Assembly: GCF_900090315.1 (NCBI RefSeq)
Contig: NZ_FMHZ01000002.1
Coordinates: 4,062,501 to 4,126,500 of the forward strand
Source of the DNA: Micromonospora citrea
GTDB lineage: Bacteria > Actinomycetota > Actinomycetes > Mycobacteriales > Micromonosporaceae
Length of the DNA: 64,000 nucleotides
Direction: 5' to 3'
Part shown: positions 8,794 to 17,620 of the stretch, piece after piece
Layout of the letters: each line of letters begins with the position of its first letter
Numbering within the stretch: position 1 is the stretch's first letter
Made by a program: the position numbers and the translations under genes
The notes under the pieces: model-generated
The model's input: only the letters and a program-made list of their open reading frames with translations
Database searches by the model: none
Told to the model about the DNA's origin: nothing

Positions 8794-8799
8794 TAGGCT
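8794..8799 (+). promoter_or_regulatory. -10 hexamer for the Nudix gene
   Basis: TAGGCT lies six bases before the ATG at 8806, with no ribosome site between. A leaderless transcript is likely. Confidence 0.6.
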
Positions 8800-8805
8800 C
8801 GGCCC

Positions 8806-9639
8806 ATGACGATCGACGCCGACGGCTTCCCCGCACCCCCGGCGCTGGTGGAGCACGCCCGCCGGTTCCGCGCCGAGGGCGGCACCCCGGCGTCGCCCCG
8901 GGTCGCGGCCACCGTGCTGCTGCTCCGCCCGGCCGGCGACGACTTCGAGGTCTACCTGATCCGCCGGGTCGCCGCGATGGCCTTCGGCGGGATGTACGCC
9001 TTCCCCGGCGGCGGCGTCGACCCCTCGGACTCGCAGGCGCACCTCGACTGGGCCGGCCCGTCGCCGGCCGGCTGGGGCGAGCGACTGGGGCTGACCGGCC
9101 AGGCCGCCCAGGCGGTCGTCTGCGCCGCCGCCCGGGAGGTGTTCGAGGAGGCGGGGGTGCTGCTCGCCGGCCCCGACGCCGACACCGTCGTGGGCGACGT
9201 CAGCGGGGACGACTGGGAGGCCGACCGGGTGGCGCTGGAACAGCGCCGGGGCGGCTTCGCCGAGCTGCTCGCCCGGCGCGGGCTCACCCTCCGGTCGGAC
9301 CTGCTGCTGCCGTGGAGCCGATGGATCACCCCGGAGTTCGAGCCGCGCCGCTTCGACACGTACTTCTTCGTGGCCCTGCTGCCGGAGGGGCAGCGGACCC
9401 GGGACGTCTCCGGCGAGGCCGACCACACCCTCTGGGTGCGGCCGGCGGACGCGGTGGCCCGGGCGGAGGCGGGCGAGCTGACGATGCTGCCGCCGACCGT
9501 GGTCAACCTGGCCCAGGTGGCCGCCTGCGCCGACCTGGCCGGTGTCGCCCGCGCGGCGGCCGACCGGGACGCCGCCACCCCGGTCGCCCCGCGCCTCGAC
9601 GAGCCCGACGGCGGCGAGCCCCGCTTCGTGCTGGCCTGA
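8806..9639 (+). CDS. Nudix hydrolase, NUDT19/RP2p-like
   Basis: A 277-residue Nudix hydrolase. The Nudix box is split by an insertion: the glycine-rich part (FPGGGVDPSDS) is at about residues 66-76 and the helix AAREVFEEAGVLL begins about 40 residues later. This split layout is that of NUDT19 and related CoA or acyl-CoA diphosphatases, so hydrolysis of a CoA-type pyrophosphate is my best guess. The metal-binding glutamates REVFEE are intact. The gene is convergent with pstB across a long hairpin. Confidence 0.85.
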   Translation: MTIDADGFPAPPALVEHARRFRAEGGTPASPRVAATVLLLRPAGDDFEVYLIRRVAAMAFGGMYAFPGGGVDPSDSQAHLDWAGPSPAGWGERLGLTGQAAQAVVCAAAREVFEEAGVLLAGPDADTVVGDVSGDDWEADRVALEQRRGGFAELLARRGLTLRSDLLLPWSRWITPEFEPRRFDTYFFVALLPEGQRTRDVSGEADHTLWVRPADAVARAEAGELTMLPPTVVNLAQVAACADLAGVARAAADRDAATPVAPRLDEPDGGEPRFVLA

Positions 9640-9652
9640 CCGGGGAGCCGTT

Positions 9653-9705
9653 GCGGATCCTGGTGGCGGACGGCTCTCGCCGGGCCGGGACCCACCAGGA
9701 TCCGC
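9653..9705. terminator. Bidirectional hairpin between the Nudix gene and pstB
   Basis: GCGGATCCTGGTGG at 9653-9666 pairs perfectly with 9692-9705 across a 25-base loop. It lies between two convergent stop codons. Confidence 0.7.
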
Positions 9706-9721
9706 GCAGCGGGCCGGGGCG

Positions 9722-10498
9722 TCAGCCGAAGCGGCCGGTGATGTAGTCCTCGGTCTTCTTCACGCCCGGGTTGCTGAAGATCTTCTGCGTGTTGTCGTAC
9801 TCGATGAGGCGGCCCGGGTCGCCGGTCTTCTCGATCGAGAAGAAGGCGGTCCGGTCCGAGACGCGGGCGGCCTGCTGCATGTTGTGCGTGACGATGATGA
9901 TGGTGAACTTGTCCTTGAGCTGGAACATCAGGTCCTCGATGGCCAGCGTCGAGATCGGGTCGAGCGCCGAGCAGGGCTCGTCCATCAGCACCACCTGCGG
10001 CTCGACGGCGATCGTCCGGGCGATGCAGAGCCGCTGCTGCTGACCGCCGGAGAGGCCCGCGCCGGGCTTGCCGAGCCGGTCCTTCACCTCGTCCCAGAGG
10101 TTGGCCGAGCGGAGCGCCTTCTCGGCCGCCTCGTCCAGGATCGACTTCCTGCGGACCCCGTTGAGCCGCAGCCCGGCCACCACGTTCTCGAAGATGCTCA
10201 TGGTGGGGAACGGGTTCGGCCGCTGGAAGACCATGCCGATCATGCGCCGGACGGCGGTGACGTCCACGTCCCGGTCGTAGATGTCCTGGTCGTCGATGGT
10301 CAGGCTGCCCTCGACGCGGGCGCCGGGGAGCACCTCGTGCATCCGGTTGATCGACCGGAGGAAGGTCGACTTGCCGCAGCCGGACGGGCCGATCAGGGCG
10401 GTCACCGTCTTCGGCTCGACGGTCAGGTTGATGTTCTCGATGGCCTTGAAGTTGCCGTAGTAGGCGGTGACGTTCGAGGCTTCGATGCGCTTGGCCAT
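9722..10498 (-). CDS. pstB: Phosphate ABC transporter ATP-binding protein
   Basis: A 258-residue ATPase that drives high-affinity phosphate import. Walker A is GPSGCGKST (37-45), the signature is LSGGQQQR (149-156), and Walker B ends in LMDE (171-174). The N-terminus [15 protein letters not shown] matches the family start. GGAGGT lies just upstream of the ATG at 10498. It is the last gene of pstS-pstC-pstA-pstB, 20 bases after pstA. The operon is probably activated by RegX3 through the box upstream of pstS. Confidence 0.98.
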   Translation of the reverse strand: MAKRIEASNVTAYYGNFKAIENINLTVEPKTVTALIGPSGCGKSTFLRSINRMHEVLPGARVEGSLTIDDQDIYDRDVDVTAVRRMIGMVFQRPNPFPTMSIFENVVAGLRLNGVRRKSILDEAAEKALRSANLWDEVKDRLGKPGAGLSGGQQQRLCIARTIAVEPQVVLMDEPCSALDPISTLAIEDLMFQLKDKFTIIIVTHNMQQAARVSDRTAFFSIEKTGDPGRLIEYDNTQKIFSNPGVKKTEDYITGRFG

Positions 10499-10518
10499 GG
10501 TGGTGGTACCTCCGGGGT

Positions 10519-11607
10519 TCATCGGCCGAGCCGGTTGCGACGGGCCAGCAGCTTCGCCGCGACGGTCAGGATCAGCACGAGGGCGACCAGGGTGAGTGCC
10601 GCGGTCCACGCCCGCGCCGGCGCGTACCGGGACGCGTCGCCGGCCTGCTGGTAGACGAAGAGGGCCAGCGACGACTGGTTGTTCTCGAACGGGTTGAAGT
10701 TGATCGCCGCGCCGCCGCCGGCCACGAGCAGCACCGGGGCGGTCTCGCCGGCCGCGCGGGCGATGGCGAGCATGACGCCGGTGACGATGCCCGGCAGCGC
10801 GGTCGGCAGCACGACCCGCAGGATGGTCTTCCACTTCGGCACGCCGAGGGCGTACGCCCCCTCGCGCAGCGGCGCCGGGACGAGACGCAGCATCTCCTCG
10901 GTGGAGCGGACCACGGTGGGCAGCATCAGCACGCTCAGGGCGAGCGCGGCGGCGAAGCCGGAGAAGCTCGGCCGGCCGTCGTTGAACCACGGCGAGACGA
11001 TCAGCACCCAGAACGCCAGCACGAAAAGGCCGGCGACGATCGACGGGACGCCGGTCATCACGTCCACGAAGAACCGGATCGCGAAGGCGAACCGGCCCCG
11101 GCCGTACTCGACGACGTAGATGGCGCAGAGGATGCCGAGCGGGACGGTGATCAGGGCGGCGATGCCGACCTGCTGGAGCGTGCCGACGATCGCGTGGTAC
11201 GCGCCGCCGTTCGGGTCCCGCGCGCCGATGTTGTTCATCGAGGTGAGGAAGAAGTCGCCGTCCAGGCGCTCGGCGCCCTTGCTGACCAGCGTCCAGACCA
11301 CCGAGGCCAGCGGCAGGACGGCCAGCACGAACGCCGAGTGGATCAGCGCGCTCCAGGCGCGGTTGCGGGCCGAGCGCCGCCCCTCGACGCGGTTCGCCGC
11401 GACGAAGAGGCCGGCCAGGTAGAGCAGCGCGCCGAGTACCACGACCAGCACGGGACCGCCGGTGCCGGTGCCGTACACGAAGGCGGCGGCGACCAGCAGG
11501 GCGGCCGCCGCGACGGCCGGCGCCGCGTACCTCGGCAGCCGCCGGGCCTTGAGGGTGGGCGGTTGCGCGGGCGGACGGTTGCGGTGCGAGGTAACGGCGG
11601 TGGTCAT
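10519..11607 (-). CDS. pstA: Phosphate ABC transporter permease PstA
   Basis: A 362-residue inner-membrane permease. Three N-terminal hydrophobic segments precede the usual six-helix permease core, so it is longer at the front than E. coli PstA. The conserved cytoplasmic EAA-type loop is [16 protein letters not shown] near residue 250. The ATG overlaps the pstC stop (ATGA), which implies coupled translation. It pairs with PstC to make the channel. Confidence 0.97.
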   Translation of the reverse strand: MTTAVTSHRNRPPAQPPTLKARRLPRYAAPAVAAAALLVAAAFVYGTGTGGPVLVVVLGALLYLAGLFVAANRVEGRRSARNRAWSALIHSAFVLAVLPLASVVWTLVSKGAERLDGDFFLTSMNNIGARDPNGGAYHAIVGTLQQVGIAALITVPLGILCAIYVVEYGRGRFAFAIRFFVDVMTGVPSIVAGLFVLAFWVLIVSPWFNDGRPSFSGFAAALALSVLMLPTVVRSTEEMLRLVPAPLREGAYALGVPKWKTILRVVLPTALPGIVTGVMLAIARAAGETAPVLLVAGGGAAINFNPFENNQSSLALFVYQQAGDASRYAPARAWTAALTLVALVLILTVAAKLLARRNRLGR

Positions 11608-12695
11608 GCGGCCGACTCCGTAAACTCCCGGCGGCGGTGGATGATCGCCCGCGCCGTGATGTTGACGATCAGCGTGATGGCGAAGAGCACCAGACCCGAG
11701 GCGATCAGCGCGCCCCGACCCGTGTCGTTCGCCTCGCCGAACGTGTTGGCGATGTTGGCGGCGATGGTGTTGCCGCCGCTCTCGATCAGGTTGAACGAGA
11801 TGTTGAAGGTGATGCCGAGGGTCATCGCCAGGGCGATGGTCTCGCCGAGCGCCCGACCCAGGCCGAGCATCACCGCGGCGACGATGCCGGGGCGGCCGTA
11901 CGGCAGCACCGCGGTGCGGATCATCTCCCAGCGGGTGGCGCCGAGGGCGAGGGCGGCCTCCTCGTTGGCGGTCGGGGTCTGCGTGAACACCTCGCGGGAG
12001 AGCGAGGTGATGATCGGCAGCACCATGATCGCCAGGACCAGGGCGCCCAGCATGATCGACTTACCGAACGGGCCGTCGTCGCCGAAGATCGGAATCCAGC
12101 CGAAGTACGTGTTCAGCCAGGCGGAGAAGTCGCGCACCGGATTGATGAAGACGTCCCGGCCCCAGAGGCCGAAGACGACACTCGGCACCGCGGCCAGCAG
12201 GTCGATCAGGAAGCCCAGCGTGGTGCCGAGCCGGCGCGGCGCGTAGTGGGACAGGTAGAGCGCGATCCCGAGGGCCACCGGCACCGCCATCAGCAGGGCC
12301 AGGGCGGAGCTGAGCACGGTGCCGAAGGCGAGCGCCCCGATGCCGAACTTCGGCTCCGCGTCGTTGGGGAACCAGCCCTCGAACGTCCAGAAGCTCTCGG
12401 TGTTGGCCCGCAGCGCCGGCACGGCCTTGGCGACCAGGAAGACCGCGATCGCGGCGATGATGGCCAGGACGGCGACGCCGGCGGCCAGGGTCAGGCCCCG
12501 GAAGGCCCGTTCGGCGCCGAAGGCCCGGGCCCGCGGCAGCGCGCCGCCGCCGCCCAGCCCGGTTCCGCCCGGGGTACGGGTGCGAAGTGGTGCCTCGGCC
12601 AGACGCGCCGAGGCACCGACGGGCCGGTCGTGACCTTCGGTCACGCGGGTCCCGCCGGTGCCGGCGTCGGCCGAGCGGTGAGGGGTTTCACCCAT
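11604..12695 (-). CDS. pstC: Phosphate ABC transporter permease PstC
   Basis: A 363-residue permease with a hydrophilic N-terminal extension of about 65 residues before the first membrane segment. The coupling loop [16 protein letters not shown] is typical. The start at 12695 is the first ATG; a GTG about 17 codons later is an alternative, and neither has a strong ribosome site. The stop overlaps pstA by four bases. Confidence 0.96.
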   Translation of the reverse strand: MGETPHRSADAGTGGTRVTEGHDRPVGASARLAEAPLRTRTPGGTGLGGGGALPRARAFGAERAFRGLTLAAGVAVLAIIAAIAVFLVAKAVPALRANTESFWTFEGWFPNDAEPKFGIGALAFGTVLSSALALLMAVPVALGIALYLSHYAPRRLGTTLGFLIDLLAAVPSVVFGLWGRDVFINPVRDFSAWLNTYFGWIPIFGDDGPFGKSIMLGALVLAIMVLPIITSLSREVFTQTPTANEEAALALGATRWEMIRTAVLPYGRPGIVAAVMLGLGRALGETIALAMTLGITFNISFNLIESGGNTIAANIANTFGEANDTGRGALIASGLVLFAITLIVNITARAIIHRRREFTESAA

Positions 12696-12744
12696 CTGCT
12701 CGCTCGCTTCGAGTTGAGGTGGTGGTGGTGTCGGTGTCGGCGGG

Positions 12745-13842
12745 TCAGGCGAGGTTCTTGACCGCGGCCTCGACCTTGGCGCGGACCGACTCGGGCAGCG
12801 GGGCGTAGCCCAGCTCGGTCAGGTCGGCCTGGCCCTCGGTGCTGGCGGCGTGGCCGAGGAAGCCCTTGACCAGCGGCAGCTTGTCGGCGGGCAGGCCCTT
12901 CGAGCAGACGATCTCGTAGGTCACCAGGACGATCGGGTAGGCCCCGGCCTCCTTGGTGTTGTAGTCGATCTTCATCTTGAGGTCGTCGCCCTGGCCGACC
13001 ACCTCGGCGCCGGCGATGGTCTTACCGGCCGACTCGGCGGTCAGCGCGGCGAACTCGCCCGCGCCGTTGCCGACCTTGGCGGTCTTCAGGCCGCCGTTCT
13101 CGGCGTACGACCACTCGACGTAGCCGATGGTGCCGTCCTGGTTCTTGATGGCGCTGGCCACGCCGTCGGACTTGGCCGCACCGGTGCCGCCCGGGGCCTT
13201 CCACTCCTTGGCCTTGCCGAAGGTCCAGTCGGACGCGGCGGTCTTGGTCAGGAAGTCGGTGAAGTTGTCGGTGGTGCCGGAGGAGTCCGAGCGGTGCACC
13301 GCGTTGATGGCGGTCGACGGCAGCTTGGCGTCGGGGTTGTCGGCCTTGATGGCCGGGTCGTCCCACCTGGTCACCTTGCCGGCGAAGATCTTCGCCAGGG
13401 TGGCCGGCTTGAGCTGGAGGTTGTCCACGCCGTTGACGTTGTAGGCGATGGCGACCGGGCCGATCACCATCGGCAGGTTGATGGCCGCGCCGCCGACGCA
13501 CTTGGCGTTGGCCTGCGGCTGCTCCTCCTCCTTGAGGGCGGAGTCCGAGCCGGCGAAGTCGGCGGTGCCGGCGATGAAGGCCTGGATGCCGGCGCCCGAA
13601 CCGGACGGCTCGTAATTGATCTTCGCGCCGGAGCACTTCTGCTGGTACGCCTTGATCCACTCGTCCATGGCGTTCTTCTGCGCCGAGGAACCCTGGGCGT
13701 TCAGCGTGCCGGTGGCGCAGTCGGCGGCGGCCGACCCGGAGGCGCTGCTCGCGGGCTCGTTGTTGTCCGAGCCGCATGCGCTGAGAGCGAGCGTCGCGGT
13801 AAGAGCGAGGCAGGCGAGGGTGCCGTGCCGCTGGAGCTTCAC
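12745..13842 (-). CDS. pstS: Phosphate-binding lipoprotein PstS
   Basis: A 365-residue periplasm-side phosphate receptor anchored as a lipoprotein. The signal peptide ends in the lipobox LSAC, with Cys at about residue 20, followed by a serine/alanine-rich linker. The family's phosphate-binding features are visible, for example GSGAGIQAF and RSDSSGTTDNF. The GTG at 13842 gives a compact signal peptide; an earlier GTG at 13860 is less likely. It is the first gene of the pst operon, with a PHO box and a -10 upstream. Confidence 0.96.
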   Translation of the reverse strand: MKLQRHGTLACLALTATLALSACGSDNNEPASSASGSAAADCATGTLNAQGSSAQKNAMDEWIKAYQQKCSGAKINYEPSGSGAGIQAFIAGTADFAGSDSALKEEEQPQANAKCVGGAAINLPMVIGPVAIAYNVNGVDNLQLKPATLAKIFAGKVTRWDDPAIKADNPDAKLPSTAINAVHRSDSSGTTDNFTDFLTKTAASDWTFGKAKEWKAPGGTGAAKSDGVASAIKNQDGTIGYVEWSYAENGGLKTAKVGNGAGEFAALTAESAGKTIAGAEVVGQGDDLKMKIDYNTKEAGAYPIVLVTYEIVCSKGLPADKLPLVKGFLGHAASTEGQADLTELGYAPLPESVRAKVEAAVKNLA

Positions 13843-13918
13843 CTGAGGGGTTCCCTTCACGTCTGACTTCGCACCCGGATTGGGGGCCCGGGGTGCCGGC
13901 GCTGACCGGCTGGCCCAA

Positions 13919-13973
13919 AAGCTAGGAGGGCCAGGTAGCCGGATCGCCGGTCGCACGTGAACGCGAGGTGAAC
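13919..13973 (-). promoter_or_regulatory. pstS promoter with PHO box
   Basis: On the plus strand, CGTGAAC (13956-13962) and GGTGAAC (13967-13973) are 11 bp apart. On the pstS strand they read as GTTCACC units. A further GGTGACC at 13989-13995 keeps the 11-bp phase. A -10 hexamer TAGCTT spans 13924-13919, with the box just upstream of where the -35 would be. This is the classic arrangement for PhoP/RegX3 activation. Confidence 0.75.
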
Positions 13974-14110
13974 AGGTGCGGCAGTGCGGGTGACCGCTCG
14001 CTGAGGGTGAGTTGTCCGTTGAGTGAACTCGGTCGCCCGTGTCGGAAGTATGGCTATATTTCCGGTTGGCCGTTATCCCGCCGACGCGTCGCCGTTATCC
14101 GGCGGTGATC

Positions 14111-14230
14111 GGCCGGCCGGAGGGCCGGACGGGACGGTTCCGGTCCGCCGCGCCGGCCGGAGGGCCGCACGGGACGGCTTCGGTCCGCCGCGCCGGCCGG
14201 AGGGCCGGACGGGGTGGCTCCGGTCCGCCG
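14111..14230. repeat. Three tandem copies of a 40-bp unit
   Basis: Copies at 14111-14150, 14151-14190 and 14191-14230 differ at only a few bases. Each holds GGCCGGCCGGAGGGCC and ends in CGGTCCGCCG. They lie in the 422-bp gap between mshD and the pstS promoter. The last copy also forms half of the mshD hairpin. No coding sense is apparent. Confidence 0.85.
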
Positions 14231-14250
14231 CGCCGGGCGGCGGACCGGAG
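14218..14250 (-). terminator. mshD terminator hairpin
   Basis: A perfect 13-bp stem (14218-14230 with 14238-14250) with a 7-base loop starts 15 bases after the mshD stop on the minus strand. Confidence 0.7.
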
Positions 14251-14264
14251 CGGGGGTCGCGCGG

Positions 14265-15191
14265 TCAGGCCGACTGGTAGTTCACGTGCGCGGACCAGCG
14301 GGCGAAGCCGAGCCGCTCGTAGAGGGCCACCGCGGCCGTGTTCGACTCGTCGACGTAGAGCATCACGCGGTCCAGGCCCCGCCGGTCCCGCAGGTACGCC
14401 AGGCCGGCCGAGGTCAGCGCCCGGCCCAGCCCGCCGCCGTGTGCCGCCGGGTCGACCCCGAGCACGTAGACCTCGCCGATCCGGGCCGAGCCGGGCCGCT
14501 CGTGGACCTTCGTCCAGTGGAAGCCGCGCAGCCGCCCGGTGGCCTCCTCGACGGCGAGCAGGAAGCCGTCCGGGTCGAACCACGGCTCGGCGAGGCGTAC
14601 CCGCAGGTCGGCGGGGGACCAGCGGCCCTGCTCCGGGTGCTCGGCGAAGGCCCGCGCGTTGAGCGCCAGCCAGGCGTCGTCGTCCTCGCCCGGCCGGAAG
14701 GCGCGCAGCGTCACCCCGTCCGGCAGCCGGGTCTCGGGGATCGGCGCGGTCAGCGGGCGGCGCAGTTGCCAGAGCACGCGTGCCCGGCGCAGGCCCAGGT
14801 CGACGCCGAGCGCGGCGGCGGAGGGGTGGTCGCCGTGCGCCCAGACCCGCAGCGGGCCGGTCGCCGCCGCCAGCACGCCCCGGGCCAGGGCCCGGCCCGT
14901 CCCGCGCCGCCGGTGCGCCGGATGCACCGCCAGTTCCACCCCCGTCCCGGCGTCGCCGTCGGTGGTGTCCAGGTGGGCGTAGCCGGTCAGCGTGCCGTCG
15001 GCGGCCCGGGTGGTCAGGTGCACCGCGGCCGCGTCCGGGTTCCGCAGCCGGAGCAGGACGTGCTCGTCGAAGGGGTCGGCGCCGTCGGCGTCACCGGCGG
15101 CCCGCGCGAGGGCGAGCACGTCGGTGACCTCCGCGGGGCTGAGGCGGTCGGTCCGGGTCACCTGGTGGCTGGGCGGTTCGGCGCTGCTCAT
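14265..15191 (-). CDS. mshD: Mycothiol synthase
   Basis: A 308-residue protein with two GNAT acetyltransferase domains. It catalyses the last step of mycothiol synthesis, acetylating Cys-GlcN-Ins with acetyl-CoA. The first acetyl-CoA loop is VHPAHRRRGTGRAL (about residues 83-96); the second is VDPAAHGGGLGRAL (about 230-243). The C-terminal ESNTAAVALYERLGF is typical. The ATG at 15191 has TACCGT six bases upstream. mshA lies 34 kb away in this window, so two of the four mycothiol genes are here. The neighbour order pst-mshD-glnR is shared with other actinobacteria. Confidence 0.95.
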   Translation of the reverse strand: MSSAEPPSHQVTRTDRLSPAEVTDVLALARAAGDADGADPFDEHVLLRLRNPDAAAVHLTTRAADGTLTGYAHLDTTDGDAGTGVELAVHPAHRRRGTGRALARGVLAAATGPLRVWAHGDHPSAAALGVDLGLRRARVLWQLRRPLTAPIPETRLPDGVTLRAFRPGEDDDAWLALNARAFAEHPEQGRWSPADLRVRLAEPWFDPDGFLLAVEEATGRLRGFHWTKVHERPGSARIGEVYVLGVDPAAHGGGLGRALTSAGLAYLRDRRGLDRVMLYVDESNTAAVALYERLGFARWSAHVNYQSA

Positions 15192-15308
15192 GCCGTCACG
15201 GTAGCCCCGGCGATCGCCGGCGACGCCGGTGTCGGCCCGCTCCGCGCGACGCTGTAGCGGGCGTCACGCCGCCGGCCCCGGCGACGCGGGGCGTGGCGCC
15301 GCGCCGGA

Positions 15309-15624
15309 TGCGCCGGTGCGGGCCGTGGCCGGTGCGGGGCCCGTGCGATGCTGCCGGGCCGTGCGCCGGTGCGGGGCCGTGCGATGCTGCCGGGCCGTGC
15401 GCCGGTGCGGGGCCGTGCGATGCTGCCGGGCCGTGCGCCGGTGCGGGGCCGTGCGATGCTGCCGGGCCGTGCGCCGGTGCGGGGCCGTGCGATGCTGCCG
15501 GACCGTGCGCCGGTGCGGGGCCGTGCGATGCTGCCGGACCGTGCGCCGGTGCGGGGCCGTGCGATGCTGCCGGGCCGTGCGCCGGTGCGGGGCCGTGCGA
15601 CGCTGCTGGACCGTGCGCCGGCGC
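15309..15624. repeat. 36-bp tandem repeat array, about eight copies
   Basis: The marker GCGATGCTGCCGG recurs at 15345, 15381, 15417, 15453, 15489, 15525 and 15561, with a mutated copy at 15597: an exact 36-bp period. The array fills the 436-bp gap between the mshD start and the deacetylase stop, which it touches. Because 36 is divisible by three, all frames stay open. In the frame of the deacetylase it would read as AASHGPAPAHGP repeats after the stop codon. It is probably non-coding and variable in copy number. Confidence 0.92.
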
Positions 15625-15627
15625 GCC

Positions 15628-16554
15628 TCACGTTCCGCCGTCGGGGAGCGCCTCCACCTCGAACCGGCTGGTCAGGCTCGGCAGGATCCGGTACAGCGCG
15701 TCCACTGTGCCCTGCCGGTCGCCGCCGGCGTCGTGCAGCAGCACGACCGAGCCGGGCACGACTCCGGCGAGGACGGTCGCGGCGATCCGCCCGGATCCCG
15801 GCGCCGACCAGTCCGACGGGTCCACCGTCCAGTGCAGCGGGGTCATGCCGAGTTCCCGGGCCACCGACACCACGGAGCCGGTCCACGCGCCGCCGGGCTG
15901 GCGGTAGTACGCGATCGTGGCGCCGGGCACCGCCGCGCGGATCGCCTCGCTGGTGCGCAGCAGGTCCGCCCGGATCACCTCCGGCGACCGCCGTCCGAGG
16001 GTGACGTCGTGGTTCCAGCTGTGGTTGCACAGGGTGTGCCCCTCGGCCACGATCGCCCGGATCAGGTCGGGGTGGTTCCGCGCGTTCTCACCGACCACGC
16101 AGAAGGTGGCCCGGACGTGGTGCTCGCGGAGCGCGGCGAGCACCTGCGGCGTGTACTGCGGGTCCGGGCCGTCGTCGAAGGTCAGCGCGACCAGCGAGGT
16201 GCCGCTGGTGGTCTGCGTGCCGAACGGGCCGTCGGCCCCGGGCGTCGCGGGTGCCTCGCTCGGGTCGGCGCCGCCGTCCTGGCCGGTCTCGGCCGGCGTG
16301 GAGGTGCGCTCCCCGCCCGGCGTACGCCGGGGAAGGTCGTCGGTCGGCGGCTGGTCGGCGTAGTGCGGGCCGGTGGCGCTCGTCGTCACGCCGGTGGCGG
16401 GTGGGTCGGGCACCAGGCTGCGCCCGAGCGCGTACGCCGTGCCGAGCAGGGCGGTCACCACCAGGGCGACGAGGCCGACGGTGCGGGCGGCGGAGGGCCC
16501 GCGCGCCAGTGTGCCCGACCGTGCCGAACCGCTGCCCCCGTGGTCGATGCGCAC
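15628..16554 (-). CDS. Membrane-anchored polysaccharide deacetylase (CE4)
   Basis: A 308-residue protein with one N-terminal membrane segment (about 25-42), a Pro/Thr-rich linker and a NodB-homology domain. It should remove acetyl groups from a cell-wall or extracellular glycan. The catalytic motifs are TFDDGP (125-130), HSWNH metal ligands (178-182), RQPGG (218-222), DPSDW and LLHD. All key residues are intact. The GTG at 16554 is chosen because GGGAGG stands seven bases before it; a TTG at 16581 is in frame. A tandem repeat array begins directly after the stop. Confidence 0.92.
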   Translation of the reverse strand: MRIDHGGSGSARSGTLARGPSAARTVGLVALVVTALLGTAYALGRSLVPDPPATGVTTSATGPHYADQPPTDDLPRRTPGGERTSTPAETGQDGGADPSEAPATPGADGPFGTQTTSGTSLVALTFDDGPDPQYTPQVLAALREHHVRATFCVVGENARNHPDLIRAIVAEGHTLCNHSWNHDVTLGRRSPEVIRADLLRTSEAIRAAVPGATIAYYRQPGGAWTGSVVSVARELGMTPLHWTVDPSDWSAPGSGRIAATVLAGVVPGSVVLLHDAGGDRQGTVDALYRILPSLTSRFEVEALPDGGT

Positions 16555-16656
16555 GCCGCCGCCTCCCTCTCTGCCCGGCAAACCCGGCAGTCAGAATAGA
16601 GCCGACAAGCCGAGCAAAAAGGGCATATGGGGAAGAGGCCCCGGAACGGATGCGGG

Positions 16657-17370
16657 TCAGGCCGGCAGCGGGGCGTGCTCCGCGTCCGGCAGCGACCGCG
16701 ACGGCGGCACGACGAACTTGTAGCCCACCTGCCGCACCGTGCCGATCATCGACTCGTACTCGGAGCCGAGCTTCGCCCGCAGCCGCCGGACGTGGACGTC
16801 GACCGTGCGGGTGCCGCCGAAGTAGTCGTAGCCCCAGACCTCGCGCAGGAGCTGGTCCCGGGTGAACACCCGGCCGGGGTGCTGGGCCAGGAACTTCAGC
16901 AGCTCGAACTCCTTGTAGGTCAGGTCGAGCGGCCGGCCCTTGAGCTTGGCGGCGTAGGTGTCCGGGTCGATGGTCAGCTCGCCGGCGCGGATCGAGCCGC
17001 CGGCGCCGGAGGTCGCGTTGCTCAGCCGGCCGACCGCCAGCCGCAGCCGGGCCTCCACCTCGGCCGGACCGGCGGCGGCGAGGATGACGTCGTCGACGCC
17101 CCAGTCGGCGTTGAGCGCGATGAGACCCGCCTCGGTGACCACCGCGACCAACGGCACCCCGAGCCCGGTGGCGTGCAGCATCCGGCAGGTGGCCCTGGCC
17201 TCGCTCAGCTCGGAGCGGGCGTCGACCAGCACCGCGTCCGGGCTGGGCCCGGCGACCAGGGTGCGGACGTCGCGCGGCGCGGTGCGGACCGAGTGCGGCA
17301 ACAGGTCGAGCGCCGGCAGTACAGCGGACGGTTCGCCTGCGCGCGCGGTCACCAGCAGCAGGATCTCCAC
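16657..17370 (-). CDS. glnR: GlnR-type orphan response regulator
   Basis: A 237-residue regulator of nitrogen assimilation. The N-terminal receiver keeps Asp50 (AVLVD) but lacks the usual acidic pair near residues 7-12 and has no partner kinase, as in the GlnR family. The winged helix is at about 128-222 (ending [17 protein letters not shown]...VRQVGYKFV). From memory, the pattern closely follows Streptomyces GlnR. The GTG at 17370 has GGAGG five bases upstream. Known GlnR targets include glnA and amtB, which are not in this window. It lies beside mshD, as in related genomes. Confidence 0.9.
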   Translation of the reverse strand: MEILLLVTARAGEPSAVLPALDLLPHSVRTAPRDVRTLVAGPSPDAVLVDARSELSEARATCRMLHATGLGVPLVAVVTEAGLIALNADWGVDDVILAAAGPAEVEARLRLAVGRLSNATSGAGGSIRAGELTIDPDTYAAKLKGRPLDLTYKEFELLKFLAQHPGRVFTRDQLLREVWGYDYFGGTRTVDVHVRRLRAKLGSEYESMIGTVRQVGYKFVVPPSRSLPDAEHAPLPA

Positions 17371-17474
17371 GATCACCTCCGTCCCGGCGGCCGTCGGCCG
17401 CGCGCGACCAGCGCACTCCGCGGAGGGTGTGGCGCTGAGAAACTTGCGTGGGTCCCGGCGTCGCTGACGGGCGG

Positions 17475-17493
17475 GTAACGGCTTGAGCGTAAC
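17475..17493. promoter_or_regulatory. Direct repeat upstream of glnR
   Basis: GTAAC occurs at 17475-17479 and 17489-17493, 14 bp apart, in a GC-rich gap between divergent glnR and the membrane-protein gene. It could be a binding site for GlnR or another regulator, but the spacing does not match the GlnR box I know. Confidence 0.35.
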
Positions 17494-17620
17494 GGATGGC
17501 CCCGGCGTCACCTCCGCGTCATTTCCCGTTTGCCCGACTTGCCCGTGATCGCGCCGCAGGTTTTAACGTTGCCGAAACCGTGACCTCCGCGGCGGCCGGC
17601 CGGTCTGGCACGATCGGGGC

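Noticed and set aside
15309..15624. Regular 36-bp repeats resembling a CRISPR array
   Set aside because: Units are directly contiguous with no unique spacers, and no cas genes are near. This is a tandem repeat.
15188..16030. Long antisense-frame protein of Arg/Pro repeats across the 36-bp array
   Set aside because: All frames stay open because 36 is divisible by three and GC is high. There is no ribosome site and it overlaps the deacetylase in another frame.
17475..17493. GlnR box before glnR
   Set aside because: GTAAC copies are 14 bp apart, not the spacing I know for GlnR sites. Kept only as a weak direct repeat.
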